In this document: positions 1 through 10,600 of the stretch, one piece after another | Layout: every line of letters starts with the position of its first letter | Position numbering within the stretch: the stretch's first letter is position 1 | Source of the DNA: Podochytrium sp. JEL0797 | Taxonomy: Eukaryota > Chytridiomycota > Chytridiomycetes > Chytridiales > Chytriomycetaceae | NCBI GenBank assembly: GCA_027596195.1 | Contig: JADGJG010000906.1 | Coordinates: forward strand, 1 to 11,080 | Direction of reading: 5' to 3' | Length of the DNA stretch: 11,080 nucleotides | Position numbers and translations under genes: made by a program | The notes under the pieces: model-generated | What the model saw: the letters and a program-made list of their open reading frames with translations, nothing else | Database searches by the model: none | Told to the model about the DNA's origin: nothing

Positions 1-36
1 TCGCGAATCTCTTAATAATTATGGCTCTCTTTTCAG
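1..36 (+). other. RPL14: 3' end of an intron of RPL14 (5' part outside window)
   Basis: The sequence before the first coding exon ends in a pyrimidine-rich acceptor (ctctcttttcag) with a TTAAT branch-like motif about 20 nt upstream. The next codons match eL14 almost from its N-terminus, so the missing upstream exon probably carries only the start codon and a few residues. Early introns like this are common in ribosomal protein genes. Confidence 0.85.
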
Positions 37-562
37 GTCTACAACCGTTTCGTTGAAGTTGGACGTGTCGTTCTTGTGAACTACGGCCCTGATGCCGGAA
101 AGATCGCCGTCGTTGTGGACATCATCGACCACTCCAGAGTATGTATCTGTTGCCATTCGTGATTTGCCTCGTGTTCAAAGGACGTCCCTTGCTGGACTGA
201 TGAATTACTCACCGTGTGGTCCACTCACCGCCAACACTCCTCAGGTGCTCGTTGACGGCCCCACCACCGGAGTTGCCCGTCAGGCTCTCTCCTACAAGCG
301 TTTCAACTTGACCGACATTGTCATCAAGGTGCCCCGCACTGCCGGAACCACTGCCGTCACCGCGGCTGTCCAGAAGGCTGACATGGAGGGTCTCTGGAAC
401 AAGACCGCCTGGGCCAAGAAGCTCGCTGTCCGCAAGGTCAGACAGAACTTGTCCGACTTTGACCGTTTCAAGTTGATGATTGCCCGCAAGCAGAAGCGTG
501 CTATCATTGGAAAGCAGTTCGCCAAGCTCCGCAAGGCTGCTTTGAAGGCCAACCAGCTTTAA
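37..562 (+). CDS. RPL14: Large-subunit ribosomal protein eL14 (RPL14), 5' end missing, spliced
   Basis: Structural protein of the cytosolic 60S ribosomal subunit. Exon 37-138 (34 codons, starting [12 protein letters not shown]) joins in phase 0 to exon 245-562 (105 codons plus TAA). The first exon carries the KOW/SH3-like N-terminal part ([15 protein letters not shown]), continued after the intron by [14 protein letters not shown]. The second holds the helical C-terminal region with family-typical stretches [28 protein letters not shown] and [10 protein letters not shown]. The 139 visible residues are close to the full length of fungal eL14 and lack the long Ala/Lys tail of animal proteins. 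Codons end mostly in C or G, as expected for a highly expressed gene. The initiator codon is outside the window. Identification is secure. Confidence 0.97.
139..244 (+). other. RPL14: RPL14 intron, 106 nt, phase 0
   Basis: Donor GTATGT directly after the codons for DHSR, and acceptor CTCCTCAG before VLVDGP. A CTCAC motif shortly before the acceptor is a possible branch site. Removing it restores the continuous eL14 sequence, so the intron is well supported by the protein family. Confidence 0.95.
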
Positions 563-579
563 GTTATTGATTCGTTCAT

Positions 580-619
580 AATAAAAGGCTGTTTGCATGG
601 GTTTTGTTGATCCAATAAA
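580..619 (+). terminator. Polyadenylation signals of RPL14
   Basis: Two AATAAA hexamers, at 580-585 and 614-619, lie 18 and 52 nt after the stop codon, and a T-rich stretch follows (about 630-655). This is a normal eukaryotic 3' end. From 620 to 818 I see only AT-rich sequence without clear coding character: the rest of the 3' UTR and the probable promoter/5' UTR of the next gene. Confidence 0.7.
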
Positions 620-818
620 CTTGTTCCAACTTATTTTTTATTTGTTTGTTTTGGAAAGGAGTTTTTGAGTTCGTTCCCTATTTATGCCGATCGTAGCTTA
701 GAAATATTGGCAACGGCAAGGTCCTTTGTGCACAATCCTCCAGCCTTATCAAACTAAAATCATTTTATTGTCAATATCGAAAGAAAGTGTGGCGACCTTA
801 TCGCCTGATGCTGATCTC

Positions 819-1336
819 ATGAAAAGGTGTTGGTCCTGATCGAGATCAAAATAGATCCCTTAACCGGAATAGGTTCTGCCAGCGCTCGCTATCCTTTATC
901 TCTTCAGCAAATCGCCGAAAATCCACCCGCGCTTCAAGAACACCCTCACCGACGACGACGTCTTTATCAACAATGCGCGCTTGATGCACCAATTAGCCGA
1001 GTTCTTCAACGGCATCATCGCACTCCTCAACGCCCCCCTACCCCCCATCGACGCCAAACGCGCCGTCATCCGCAACCACCTCGAAGCCAACACGCCAGCG
1101 TCCCAGCCGCGAACAGCCTTTACCGTTTCATCGTGATTCCCGTAGCTGTCGGCGAATACCTCCGGCGCCAACTCGCGGCCAACACCAAACAGCAACAACG
1201 CAACGGTCTACCCAACGCGCAGCTGCAGCAAATGAATGACCCACAGCAGAACGCGAGGCAAAACGACCCACCAGAGGAGGAACAGAGAACCGAAGCCAGA
1301 GCGAGAGACATTGGTCAAAAATACGCGCTTGATTGA
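819..1336 (+). CDS. Unrecognised small gene with a broken or spliced reading frame
   Basis: I do not recognise this protein. ATG AAA AG at 819-826 joins across a likely intron (827-907) to an exon starting at 908. It reads MKSKSPKIHPRFKN and then LTDDDVFINNARLMHQLAEF, with wobble positions strongly C/G-biased like RPL14. This frame stops at 1134-1136, giving 78 residues. From about 1110 to the TGA at 1334-1336 a different frame looks coding: VAVGEYLRRQL, later a Gln/Asn-rich stretch and an acidic-basic end (PPEEEQRTEARARD). Three models fit: a 78-residue protein that ends at 1134; a second intron at 1125-1192 (68 nt, weak donor GTTTCA, acceptor CCAAACAG) giving about 122 residues; or a frameshift (mutation or assembly error) giving roughly 145. 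A very short upstream frame, ATG at 808 to TGA at 822, overlaps the start as ATGA. Confidence 0.42.
827..907 (+). other. Probable intron, 81 nt, in the small plus-strand gene
   Basis: Donor AAAAG|GTGTTG and a strong pyrimidine-rich acceptor CTTTATCTCTTCAG; CTTAAC near 860 is a possible branch site. Splicing puts the ATG at 819 in frame with the C/G-wobble-rich frame that starts at 908. The first exon would hold only 8 coding nucleotides, which keeps confidence moderate. Confidence 0.5.
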
Positions 1337-1639
1337 GCCCCCCACCCTCAAAACAAGGCATTTTACTCAAGACACATAATTGGTCACCGGCTCACCCGCC
1401 AAACAACAGTAAAGCAATATTCCGGACGGTTCCCCCATACCATGGTAGGTTATAAAAAAATATCCCGGAAGGTGGAATTTTCATTCATTTATGATTCATT
1501 AAAGGATCCCTACATTTGCAATGGCCACTCTATTTTTCCGATTTCAACCCACCTTACCTTATTTTTAATCGCACACACTCCAAACAAATCTCCTGCTTCT
1601 TAGTTTATTTATTCGCACTCGACACACACTCCTCACAAA
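1337..1639. other. Tail-to-tail intergenic spacer
   Basis: 303 bases between the end of the last plus-strand frame and the stop codon of the minus-strand gene. It is AT-richer than the genes and contains a TATAAAAAAATA run near 1450 and a 10-bp palindrome TACCATGGTA at 1438-1447. Neither can be given a function. The part from about 1604 upward is the 3' UTR of the minus-strand gene. I see no RNA gene or repeat here. Confidence 0.6.
1604..1613 (-). terminator. Polyadenylation signal of the PACT-domain gene
   Basis: On the minus strand this reads AATAAATAAA, two overlapping AATAAA hexamers starting 26 nt after the TGA stop at 1642-1640. It implies a very short 3' UTR. Position and orientation support 1640 as the true end of the gene. 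Confidence 0.7.
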
Positions 1640-4600
1640 TCATCTCCTGCTTCCAATCGATCTCCGGAAATCAGGTTGCGACCCATTCTTGGCCATCCCT
1701 GCCGGAGCCACACCACCCGGCACCATCCATCTCGGATCCCCTCTCTGCTGCATGTGCGGCAGCGGTGGACCTTGCTGGTATTGAGGTTGCATCGGAGCCA
1801 CACCGTATGCACTGCGTCCACGCAATCGTCTGCTCTCCAAATCGTGTTGGGATGAAGAAAACTTTTGGCGACCGCCCCCCACGCTCATTTCCGACGCGTC
1901 AGAAGCGTACATATCCCCCTGCTAAAAAATCGAGTTCAGCCACTTTGAATTTGGGTGAGACGAAAAAGAAAACCTTACCGAAGGGTACCGCAAAACCTGC
2001 GATTGCCGTGCACCATTGCGCGAATATCCGTCATTCGCGTGACCCAACATTTGCGACGACCCGCCGTATGGAGTTTGCGTCATCGATCTGGTCGAGACAT
2101 CGGTGAGCATTCCCTCATCCTCCACGTCGTGAAACGGCATGGGAACCGGCGCAATCGCCATATAATCACGATTATTGTCTTCGAGGGTATCCTGCCACTG
2201 ACGCGCCATAACCCTGGAGACAGCGAATGAGCAAAACGACAACTCAACGAGAAAAGACGAAAAGCTCACATCATGCGGTACACTCCAATCACGACATTCA
2301 CTCCAGCTTTGAACTTTTGAATCGGCCTCAACACAGGCGCATCCAACTCGTTGGGTGGAGCATCGACTCCAATCTCTCGGATGAACTTGACGGTGGCTCG
2401 CTGACTCTCGGACAAATCGGCCACCTTGAGAGCAAGGTACACTTTCTGGTATTTGAGGTCCGCACGCCACAGGAACAGTCGATTCGCGAGAGCGCGCAGG
2501 TAAATCACTTCCGCAATCAGCGAGCTCATTTGGGAGCGGAGACGCGACATGTCGATGCGCTGAGAGTCGCGATGCATGGACGAAGCGCTGGTTGCGCTGG
2601 AAGGAATCGCGTCGAATGAAACTTCTCCGACAGTGTTGATCATGGTTTCGCGAATCACGTTGAGAATATCGTTGCGGGATTGCTTGACGTTGTGGAGCTC
2701 GCGCCTGAGATGGTCGATTTCGTCGCGGAGCTGTGAAGATATACAGTTGGAATGTTGTTTTGGAAGAGAAGAAATCACGCTCACTTGTTCCTCGGCGTTC
2801 CCACCACGTGGAGCTGGGCGCAAAGCACTGTTAATGGACTCTTCGTGGTCTTCCAGCAAGCGTTGTTGGTATTGGTAGCGACGTTTGAGATCATCTGCCT
2901 TGGCAGAGAGTCGCTTGCAGCGGTCCTTCTCCATCGCGAATTGGGCCTCCAACTCTTGGCGGTCCTGAAAAATGCAACAATCAAAAACAGGAAGCGAATG
3001 ACATGAGAAAGAAGTACAAACATGATCGACGGTTGCCAGCTGGTTTTTCAAGTCGCGAATTTGGTTGAACGAAGCTTGCAGATCGCGCTCCATCTCCATT
3101 TCACGTCGGTTGCCCCCACTGCGTCTCGGTGCCTCCGCTTCTTGAAGCAATTCCTGAATTCGGACCTCGAGCGTATGAATCTGACCATCCCTCAACATCA
3201 AATCGTGCTCGAGGTGCTCCTTCTGCGATCTGAACACGCGCTGAGCATCGTCCAAGCGGTCGTTGGGGTATTCGTTCATCGTTCCGCGACGCTTCATATC
3301 TTCCTCGCGAATTCTCTTCCATTCCGCCTCACGATCCATCATTCTGCGTTCGTGCACCTTGCGCTCATCATGCAACTGCCTCTCCAACGCCTGGATATCC
3401 GCAACCAATTCTTGCTCGCGACGACCGCCCGCACCCTTGGTCTCCTTCGACTGGTCTTTCAACGACGTAACCTCCACCAACAAACGGTTCCGCTCCTTCT
3501 CCAAGTTGCTCACGAGCTTGTTCAGTGCCACGCGCTCCTTGTCGTACATATCCTCCAAGGTTTGACTCTGCTCAATGTGTTGCTGCTCCATCTCAAAGAA
3601 CCGGCTGTTGAACTGCTCCTCGGCACGGACCCCCGCGGCTCGCACCATCTCATCCTTCTTGTCCACCTCGGCGCGCAGCGTATCCGCCTCCAACTGCGTC
3701 TCCTCAAACAACACAGCCAACTCGTCAAACTCCTCTCTCAAACTCGCCTCCTGCTTCCTCGCCTCCTGCTCCGCCACCATACTCTCGGCCTGCGTCTTGG
3801 CAATCAGGTTGCGTAGAATCATGTTGGCGCTCAGCTCGTGCGACCACACTTTCTTGAGCTCGTCGATTTGGCGCGTCATGGCACGGAACGTTTGGACGTC
3901 GTTGACGCCCGAGGGTCCGATATCTCGCGAAATGGTGGCGCTCATGGATTGCAGAGATTCCTTCAAGATTTGGATTTCACGCACGTGTTCGGCAAGGAGG
4001 GTTTGCGCGTTTTCGGCTTGCTGCTGGTACCGCTCACTTTGTTTGACTTTGGTCACGAGGCTGCTGTATTCGCGAGTCGAAAGGCGGTAGTCCTGGGAGC
4101 CAGATTCGGGCTTCTTGTTGACGTCAACGACCGACGATGGGGTTGTGTTCGAGCCGGAAATTTTGCTGACCAAAGCGCCGAGGTACCCGATTTCCTTCTT
4201 CAGCATGATATTCTGGGTTTCCACGTCCTCCAACCCGCTAATGAGAATGTTGAGCGACGAGAGGACCGTCTTGGATTGCGAGTTCGAGGCTGTAATGTTG
4301 GTACGCAACAGAATCGCCATCAGCTTCAAACCCCAGAACTAAAAACCAACTTACATCTGAGATCCTGAAGAACCGCCTGCTTCGTCACCGCGAATCCACT
4401 CACAGACTTTTGATACTCATCCACCTTGTCCACAAATTTGGACACCAACGCAATCACCTCCACAGACACATCTTCCGTCGCCAACGGGAACGACGCCTTC
4501 CTCGGCGACCCAGTTTCCCTAAACAACCGCGCCAACACTTCCACATCATTCAACAAGCGCTTGTGATCGTCGAGAATCGAGCTCTGGCTCTGCACAATCA

Positions 4601-7600
4601 ACTTCATTTGGCCGTCGTCGCGGGGAGCAGATCCGCGAATGGGACTGCCGCTGGACGAGACTTGGTTCAAAATTTGACGCGAGATGGATGCGTTGGTCTC
4701 GGTGGATTTGAGGAGGGTTCCGATTTGCGACGTCAAAATGTCGAGAATCTCGACCTTTTCGACACGTCCGAGGGACGGAGCATCCGCAGTTCCACGAGCC
4801 GTGGCCGACAGGAGTTGGTCCAGCGTCTTGGACGTCTTCCCGGCACGGTCAAGGGCGTCTTCGTACTTTGAAATATCGAGCATGCTGCGACGGAAATATT
4901 AAATAACGATAACGGGGAATTCGAAACCACCACGAAAAATTACCTCGTGTCAGGAGTCTCCTTGAACGCACCCGCCACATTCGTCTTTACCCTAAACAAC
5001 TCCTCCTCCACAACCTCCAACCGATCCGTCTTCTTCACCAGCTCGTCCCGGTAAAGCTCCATCGACTGCACACTCGACTTATTCAGTTTGACGCAGTTGC
5101 CCAGCTTCTCGTCCATCTCGGCAACCATTTTCTTGTACGACTCATGGACCGAGGCAAGCTCGTCTTCCTTGTTGCGCAACTCCAACTTCAGCAGCGAAAG
5201 CTCGTTATCCACCGTGACGCTGCGGCTTCCAACCCCACCAGCGGAAGACGACCCGCCAAACAACGAATCCGCGGTCGGGACCCCACCGTACCCAATCTTT
5301 GGCGACACGTTCGTGCTCTTGAGTTGCACCAACTCGCGTTCCAACGATTCAATTACTTGCTGCTTGTTCGAAATTTGCTGCATCAACGCCGTTTCGTTGT
5401 GAATCACCGCGTTGAACTGAGACCGTTGAGACTCGAGACTGTCCACAAGCTGTTCGAGCGTTTTCACGCGGTCTTCGGCTTGCGCCGTGCGGAGACGGAG
5501 GTCTTCGAGCTCGGCGAGTTGAGAAGATTCGATGGTATGGAGTTCTGCGAGTTGACGGGTGAGGGAATCGCGCTCCGTGGAAGTGAGGAGGCGTTCCTGC
5601 TCCGATGCGTCGAGTTTGATGGCGGCTTCTTCGAGCTGGAAAGAAACAGACTCAATGGCTCTCTGCGACTGTAAAACAAACGCAGAAAATGAGTCGCCAA
5701 GCAAAACCAGACAGCAGAAAAAAAAATCAAATTCACCTCAGCGTACTGCGACACAACACCCTCCAACTCCGCCTGCACACTCCTCCACTGCGCCTCCAAC
5801 TCTCCACATCGATTCTCCCAACTCTGCTTCTCATACACCAACTCCCCTTCCTTATCCCTCACGAGCTGATAACTCTCCTCCAGCGCCTGTTGAAGCTCCT
5901 GCACGGCCGCCTCCTTTTCCGCCACAAGCGCGTTGAGCTGCGATTCGTTCGTCTCCAAGTTGGCCTTGAGGGATTCGAGGAGTTGTGCACCTTCGAGGAA
6001 CTGGTGCTGGAATTCGTCGCGTTCGGCAGACACGCGAGCGATGGATTCGTTGAGGTTGTGGGCAGCGGATTCAGAGGAAGCGGCTCGTGTGGCAGAGTCG
6101 TCGCATTGGGCTTGGAGATTGGAAATACGGCTCTCCGAGTCTTGGAGTTGGTGCGACAGGTTGGATACTTGGTGCTCGAATTCCTGGGCCTGCAGAACCA
6201 AAAACTCATCAAAAAAGCATTCGAACAAGCAAAAAAGAATCGTGTTACAAACCTCCCGCGTCGCTTGATTCACCAGCTCCTCCAATCGCTCCACCTCCCT
6301 CCGATTCTCCCCATCCAGCTGCGCCAGCTTGTCCGAATACTGCTGAGCTCGCACCTCCAAATCCGAAGCATGCTGGTCCTCCAACACCTGCAGCTGTTCC
6401 TTCAACTGCGCAATCTCCTGCTCGTAAAACTGAGCTACGGACTGCTCACACTGGGCCCTAATCGCTTCCTTTTCCGACTCCTTCAACGTCGAATCGGACT
6501 GCGCGGTTTCCAGCGCAACACGGAGTTCGTCCGCTTGCGACACCACCGCGTCACGTTCATGCTCGAGCATCGAAATGGCGGATCGGAGCTCGACGGCCTG
6601 ATGCTGGTACTCCTCGCAGTCGCGACGCGTAGTGTCCAACTCTTGAAGCAACTGCTGCTTCTCTCCCATGCAACCTTCCAACTCCCGTTCAACACCGGCT
6701 TGGCTCACATGGCACGCGTCCAACGCGTGTTGAAGGTGTTGATACTGCTCCGAAACAGACTTGTTCTCACGCTCCAAATCGTCCACGACCCCGCGGAGAG
6801 TCGCAAGTTCGTGCGCGGCGGCAGTCAAACCATCCTTCTCGGCCATAAACTCGTCCATCTGACCCTGAAGCGTCGCGTTTGCGTCGATCAACCGGTCCCT
6901 CTCACCCTGCAACCGTTCCAACTCATCCGTGAGGGAAGATACTTGCTCCTCCGTCGCCCCAAGCTTCGCCGTCACACGGTCCAACACTTCCTCATTCGAA
7001 ACCAAATCGGCCTCCACAGTGTGCATCCGCTCCATCACACCATCATGCGACTCCTTCAACTGAACCAGTTCAACACGGAGAGCGTCCTTCGCCTTCTGCT
7101 CCGAAACGGCAAACTCCTCCTCAGCCGACAACCGTTCCTTCAAAAAGTCAATTTCGTAGTGGAGTTGTCCGCGTTCGGCCGTGAGCTGTTCGATAGCTTG
7201 CGAAGCTTCTTGGAGCTGAGACTCGAGTCCGAGGGTGTGCGCTTCGCCGTCGGTGAAGAGTTGGTCGAACCGAGCTTCCGAGTCGGCAAGGTCCGCGCGG
7301 AGGGCTTCGAGTTCGTCCATAACTGGCGCCGATTGTTGGAGTTCGGTGATTTGCTGTGACAGGGCGTCGCGTTCGGTTTCGAGGTGGTGGATCGTTTCGG
7401 TAGTGGTGGAAAGGTGGGACTCGGTCTCTCGAAGTTGTTGATTCAAGTGGTCACGCTCAGATTCGAGCTGGTGGATCGTTTCCATGGTCGCTGCGTTGTG
7501 GGACTCGGCCTCGTGTAGCTGTTGCTGAAAGAGGTCGCGCTCGGCTTCCAACTGACCCATTTGTTCGACCGTCGCGTGCAAGTTCTGGAGCTCCGTCTCC

Positions 7601-10600
7601 AACGAAGCCACCTGACCCGACACGTGCAACAACTCGTCCGCTTTCCCTTCCAACTCATGCTCCAACGACCCCTGCTTCGCCAACAACTCGTTCTTGACCA
7701 CCGCCAAACTCTCGATTTCGAACCTCAACGCATTGCACGAATCCACCCCTTCCTGCACCGCATGCTTGAGGTCCGAATTCTCCTCCGTCAAGTTGCGAAG
7801 CGTGTCAACGAGCTCGTTGGCATCATTCGCCGATTTGGACTCCACCTCACGGAACAGACGCTCGAACCGGGTTGCACGAGACTCAGCCTCTTGGAGCACA
7901 TGGAGCCGCGCGTCGAGCTCGGTTCGTGTTTCCCCAACGAGAGCTTCCAACGAAGCCTTCTCTTCCGAAACAGTCTGCAACTGCAACGTCAACTCATCCA
8001 CCTGTCCCGCCAACGCATCCGCTTCCTCCTCCAACGCTTGTCGATCTTGCACGAGTTTGGCACCCGCCTCGCGAAGCGTGTCGAGCTGTTCCGCCAAATC
8101 CGCATTCTCCTCTTCCAACGACGATCGAAGCGCGATAACCTCCGCGCCGGCATCTCGCATGCGTTCGTTCTGTTCATTCGCTTCCTCCAACTGGATCAAT
8201 AACTCCTCGTACCGAGCCGCAAGATCGCGATGCTCCGCGTGGACTTGTTCAGCCACAATCACCATCGACTGGTTCTGAGACTTCAAGTCTGCGTTCACGG
8301 AACCCATCATCTCCTTCTCTCCCAAAGCCTGCTCGTGCTCAATCAACAGCGCGTCGTGGTCGCGTTTCAAAACGTGTAGGGACTCCTCCGCGTCGATCCG
8401 CACACCACGCGAGTCTTCCAACTGCTCCTGCAGGGAGTCATTCTCCTCCAACAGGGAGTCCAAGCGTTCCTTGGCCGCCTCGAGTTCCTCTTCCAAGTCG
8501 CCGCATTGGATGCGCGAGGCGTCCAGCTCCGATTGGAGGGAGACCAGCTTCACGGCTTCCGACTTCAACAAGGCCACTTCGTCTTTCAACGCAGTCGTAG
8601 CCTCCACATGGCGATCGCGTTCAGTCACAATGGCGGCGAGTTTCGACTGCGTGGATTCAAGAAGCTGATGCACGTCTGAGGATCCAGAGCTCAAGGCCGC
8701 GACGGCGTCGTCACGTTCTGTGGTAAGGGACGCGACTTGATTGTGCATCCGTTCCGCATCCGCGTGTAGAACAGAGAGTTTCTGGTTCACCGTGTCGCGC
8801 TCGACCCCGATCGTGCGCAGTTCCGAAGCGAGCGTGTCGCAATCTTGGAGGGCCGCGGTGAGTTGTTCCAGGGTTGTGACTTTCTCGAGGGTAAGAGTGT
8901 CGAGGTGGGACTCGACGTTGGCGATGCGAGTCGTGAGGCGCGCGTTTTCTTCGAGGGATTGGGTGAGGGATTCGAGGGCCGAGATTTTTTCGGAGGTGAG
9001 GGTGGTGATTTGGAGTTCGAGGGTTTGGATGTGGGAAGAATCGGCGGGGAGTGGGGCGGGGATGGGGTCCGCAGGTTCGTCCCACGAGTCCCACTCTTCG
9101 GTGAAGGAAACGGGGTCGGGAGCTGTCGTAGCTGAGACGAACCGACTCTGCGATTCACTAGCGGCTCCAGATCCTACAACCAACGACTGCTGCTGAAGCT
9201 TGCCCTCCAAAACTTCCACCTGCTCCCTCAACTCGCCATTCTCCTCCTCGGCCGCCTTCAGGTACCGCTTCAACTCGTCAACTTGCGTGGTGTCGACCTG
9301 CTGCGCCGCACCAGAACCAACACCCGACGTCAACTGCTCCTCCAAAACCTCCACCTGCTCCCTCAACTCTCCATTCTCCTCTTCCGCAGCCTTCAAGTAC
9401 CGCTTCAACTCTCTAACCTCCGTCTCCAACCGCCCACTCTCCTCCTCAAACAAATGGTTCAAACTCCCCAACTCGTTCCGCAACCTCTCCACTTCCCCAT
9501 CCGCACTCGGCGACAACCCTCTCGCCGCAACCGGCGAAACCCCAGCCGACCGCTGAATCACTTCCTCCAGTCCATCAATCTGCTCCCTCAGTTCCGTGTT
9601 GTTCTCCTCACTCGCGTGGAGGTACTCTTTGAGCGCCGCAATCTCCGTCTCGAGAGCTTGCGATTTGGTCGTGAAACGCGTCATTTCGGCGTCGTGCAGG
9701 TTGTTGAGGCGGGTGAGTTCGTTTTTGAGGTGGTTGAATTCGGCAGAGGTGGAAGGGGATTCGGGGGTGTTGAGGCGGGCTTGGAGGGATGTGATGGTTG
9801 TTTGGAGGGTGAGGCAGCGGAGGCGTTCAGATTCGGCTTCTTGTGATACAACGCGCACTTGTTGTGTTAGTTCTGAGACTTGGGTGTGCAGGGATTCGAG
9901 TTCTGCGGTAGCTGCGGCGGGGGCGGGGAGTTGGTGGGTGTTGGGGGAGCGGGATTCGGCGATTTGGTTGCGGAGGGTGGTGATTTCGGATTCGAGGGTG
10001 GAGACGGTGGAAGGCTGAATAGACGCGGCAACAGCAGATTCGAGATCCTTGACACGAGCTTCCAATCCAACCTTCACGGCCTTCAACTCTGAAGCGACAC
10101 GTTCGGAAACCTCCAATCGCTCCAACACTTCGGCACCAGATTCAACACTTTGCTCGAGTTGTTCGATTTGAGCCGTGAGGGCACCGATTTCGCCGCTCTT
10201 GGACGAGACTTCGTCCAAAAACTGCGCGCGTTCTCGTTGGATCATTTCGAGGTCGAGTTGGGTTTGATGGAGAAGAGAGGTTGTGGATTCAAGCTCTTCG
10301 GTTTTGGTGGCGAGCTGGGTTGAGAGCTCGGTCATGGCGGCGCTCGAGGAGGAGGGATCCACCGTCTTCACGGAGGCATTCGCAGCGGCGAGAGATGATT
10401 CGAGAGCGCGAATTTGGGCGTTGAGCGCAAGAGCGTTTTGTTTCGAAGCTTCCACATCTGACAGGAGTTGCTGGTTCTGCACAGCAACGGATTCGGAGAG
10501 AGACGTGGCCTGGGCGCAAGCATTCTCGAGGGACATAATCGTTTCGTGGTCAAGCGCGTGTTGCGATTTCGACTCTGCTAGTTGGGACTCGAGTGTGGCA

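Noticed and set aside
1090..1130. Programmed -1 ribosomal frameshift to explain the frame switch
   Set aside because: No X XXY YYZ slippery heptamer in the correct frame and no obvious downstream stem-loop or pseudoknot. Splicing, mutation or assembly error are simpler.
1438..1460. Palindrome TACCATGGTA and TATA-like run as a promoter
   Set aside because: Both neighbouring genes end toward this spacer, so no promoter is needed. The motifs are short and AT-driven.
1516..2106. Plus-strand open frame of 196 codons at the 3' end of the PACT gene
   Set aside because: It covers the minus-strand poly(A) signal, terminal exon and last intron. Composition is Ser/Thr/His/Pro-rich without domain pattern, and the minus-strand exons explain this stretch.
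3022..3816. Plus-strand open frame of 264 codons
   Set aside because: Antisense to the exon at 4289-3022, with a Leu/His-rich composition expected from reversed coiled-coil codons. No independent sign of coding.
5689..7359. Long plus-strand open frame (556 codons) opposite the coiled-coil gene
   Set aside because: It lies fully antisense to well-supported exons, reads straight across two introns of the opposite gene, and gives a Leu/Arg/Gln/His-rich sequence typical of the complement of coiled-coil codons (GAG, AAG, CAG, CTC). It is a shadow.
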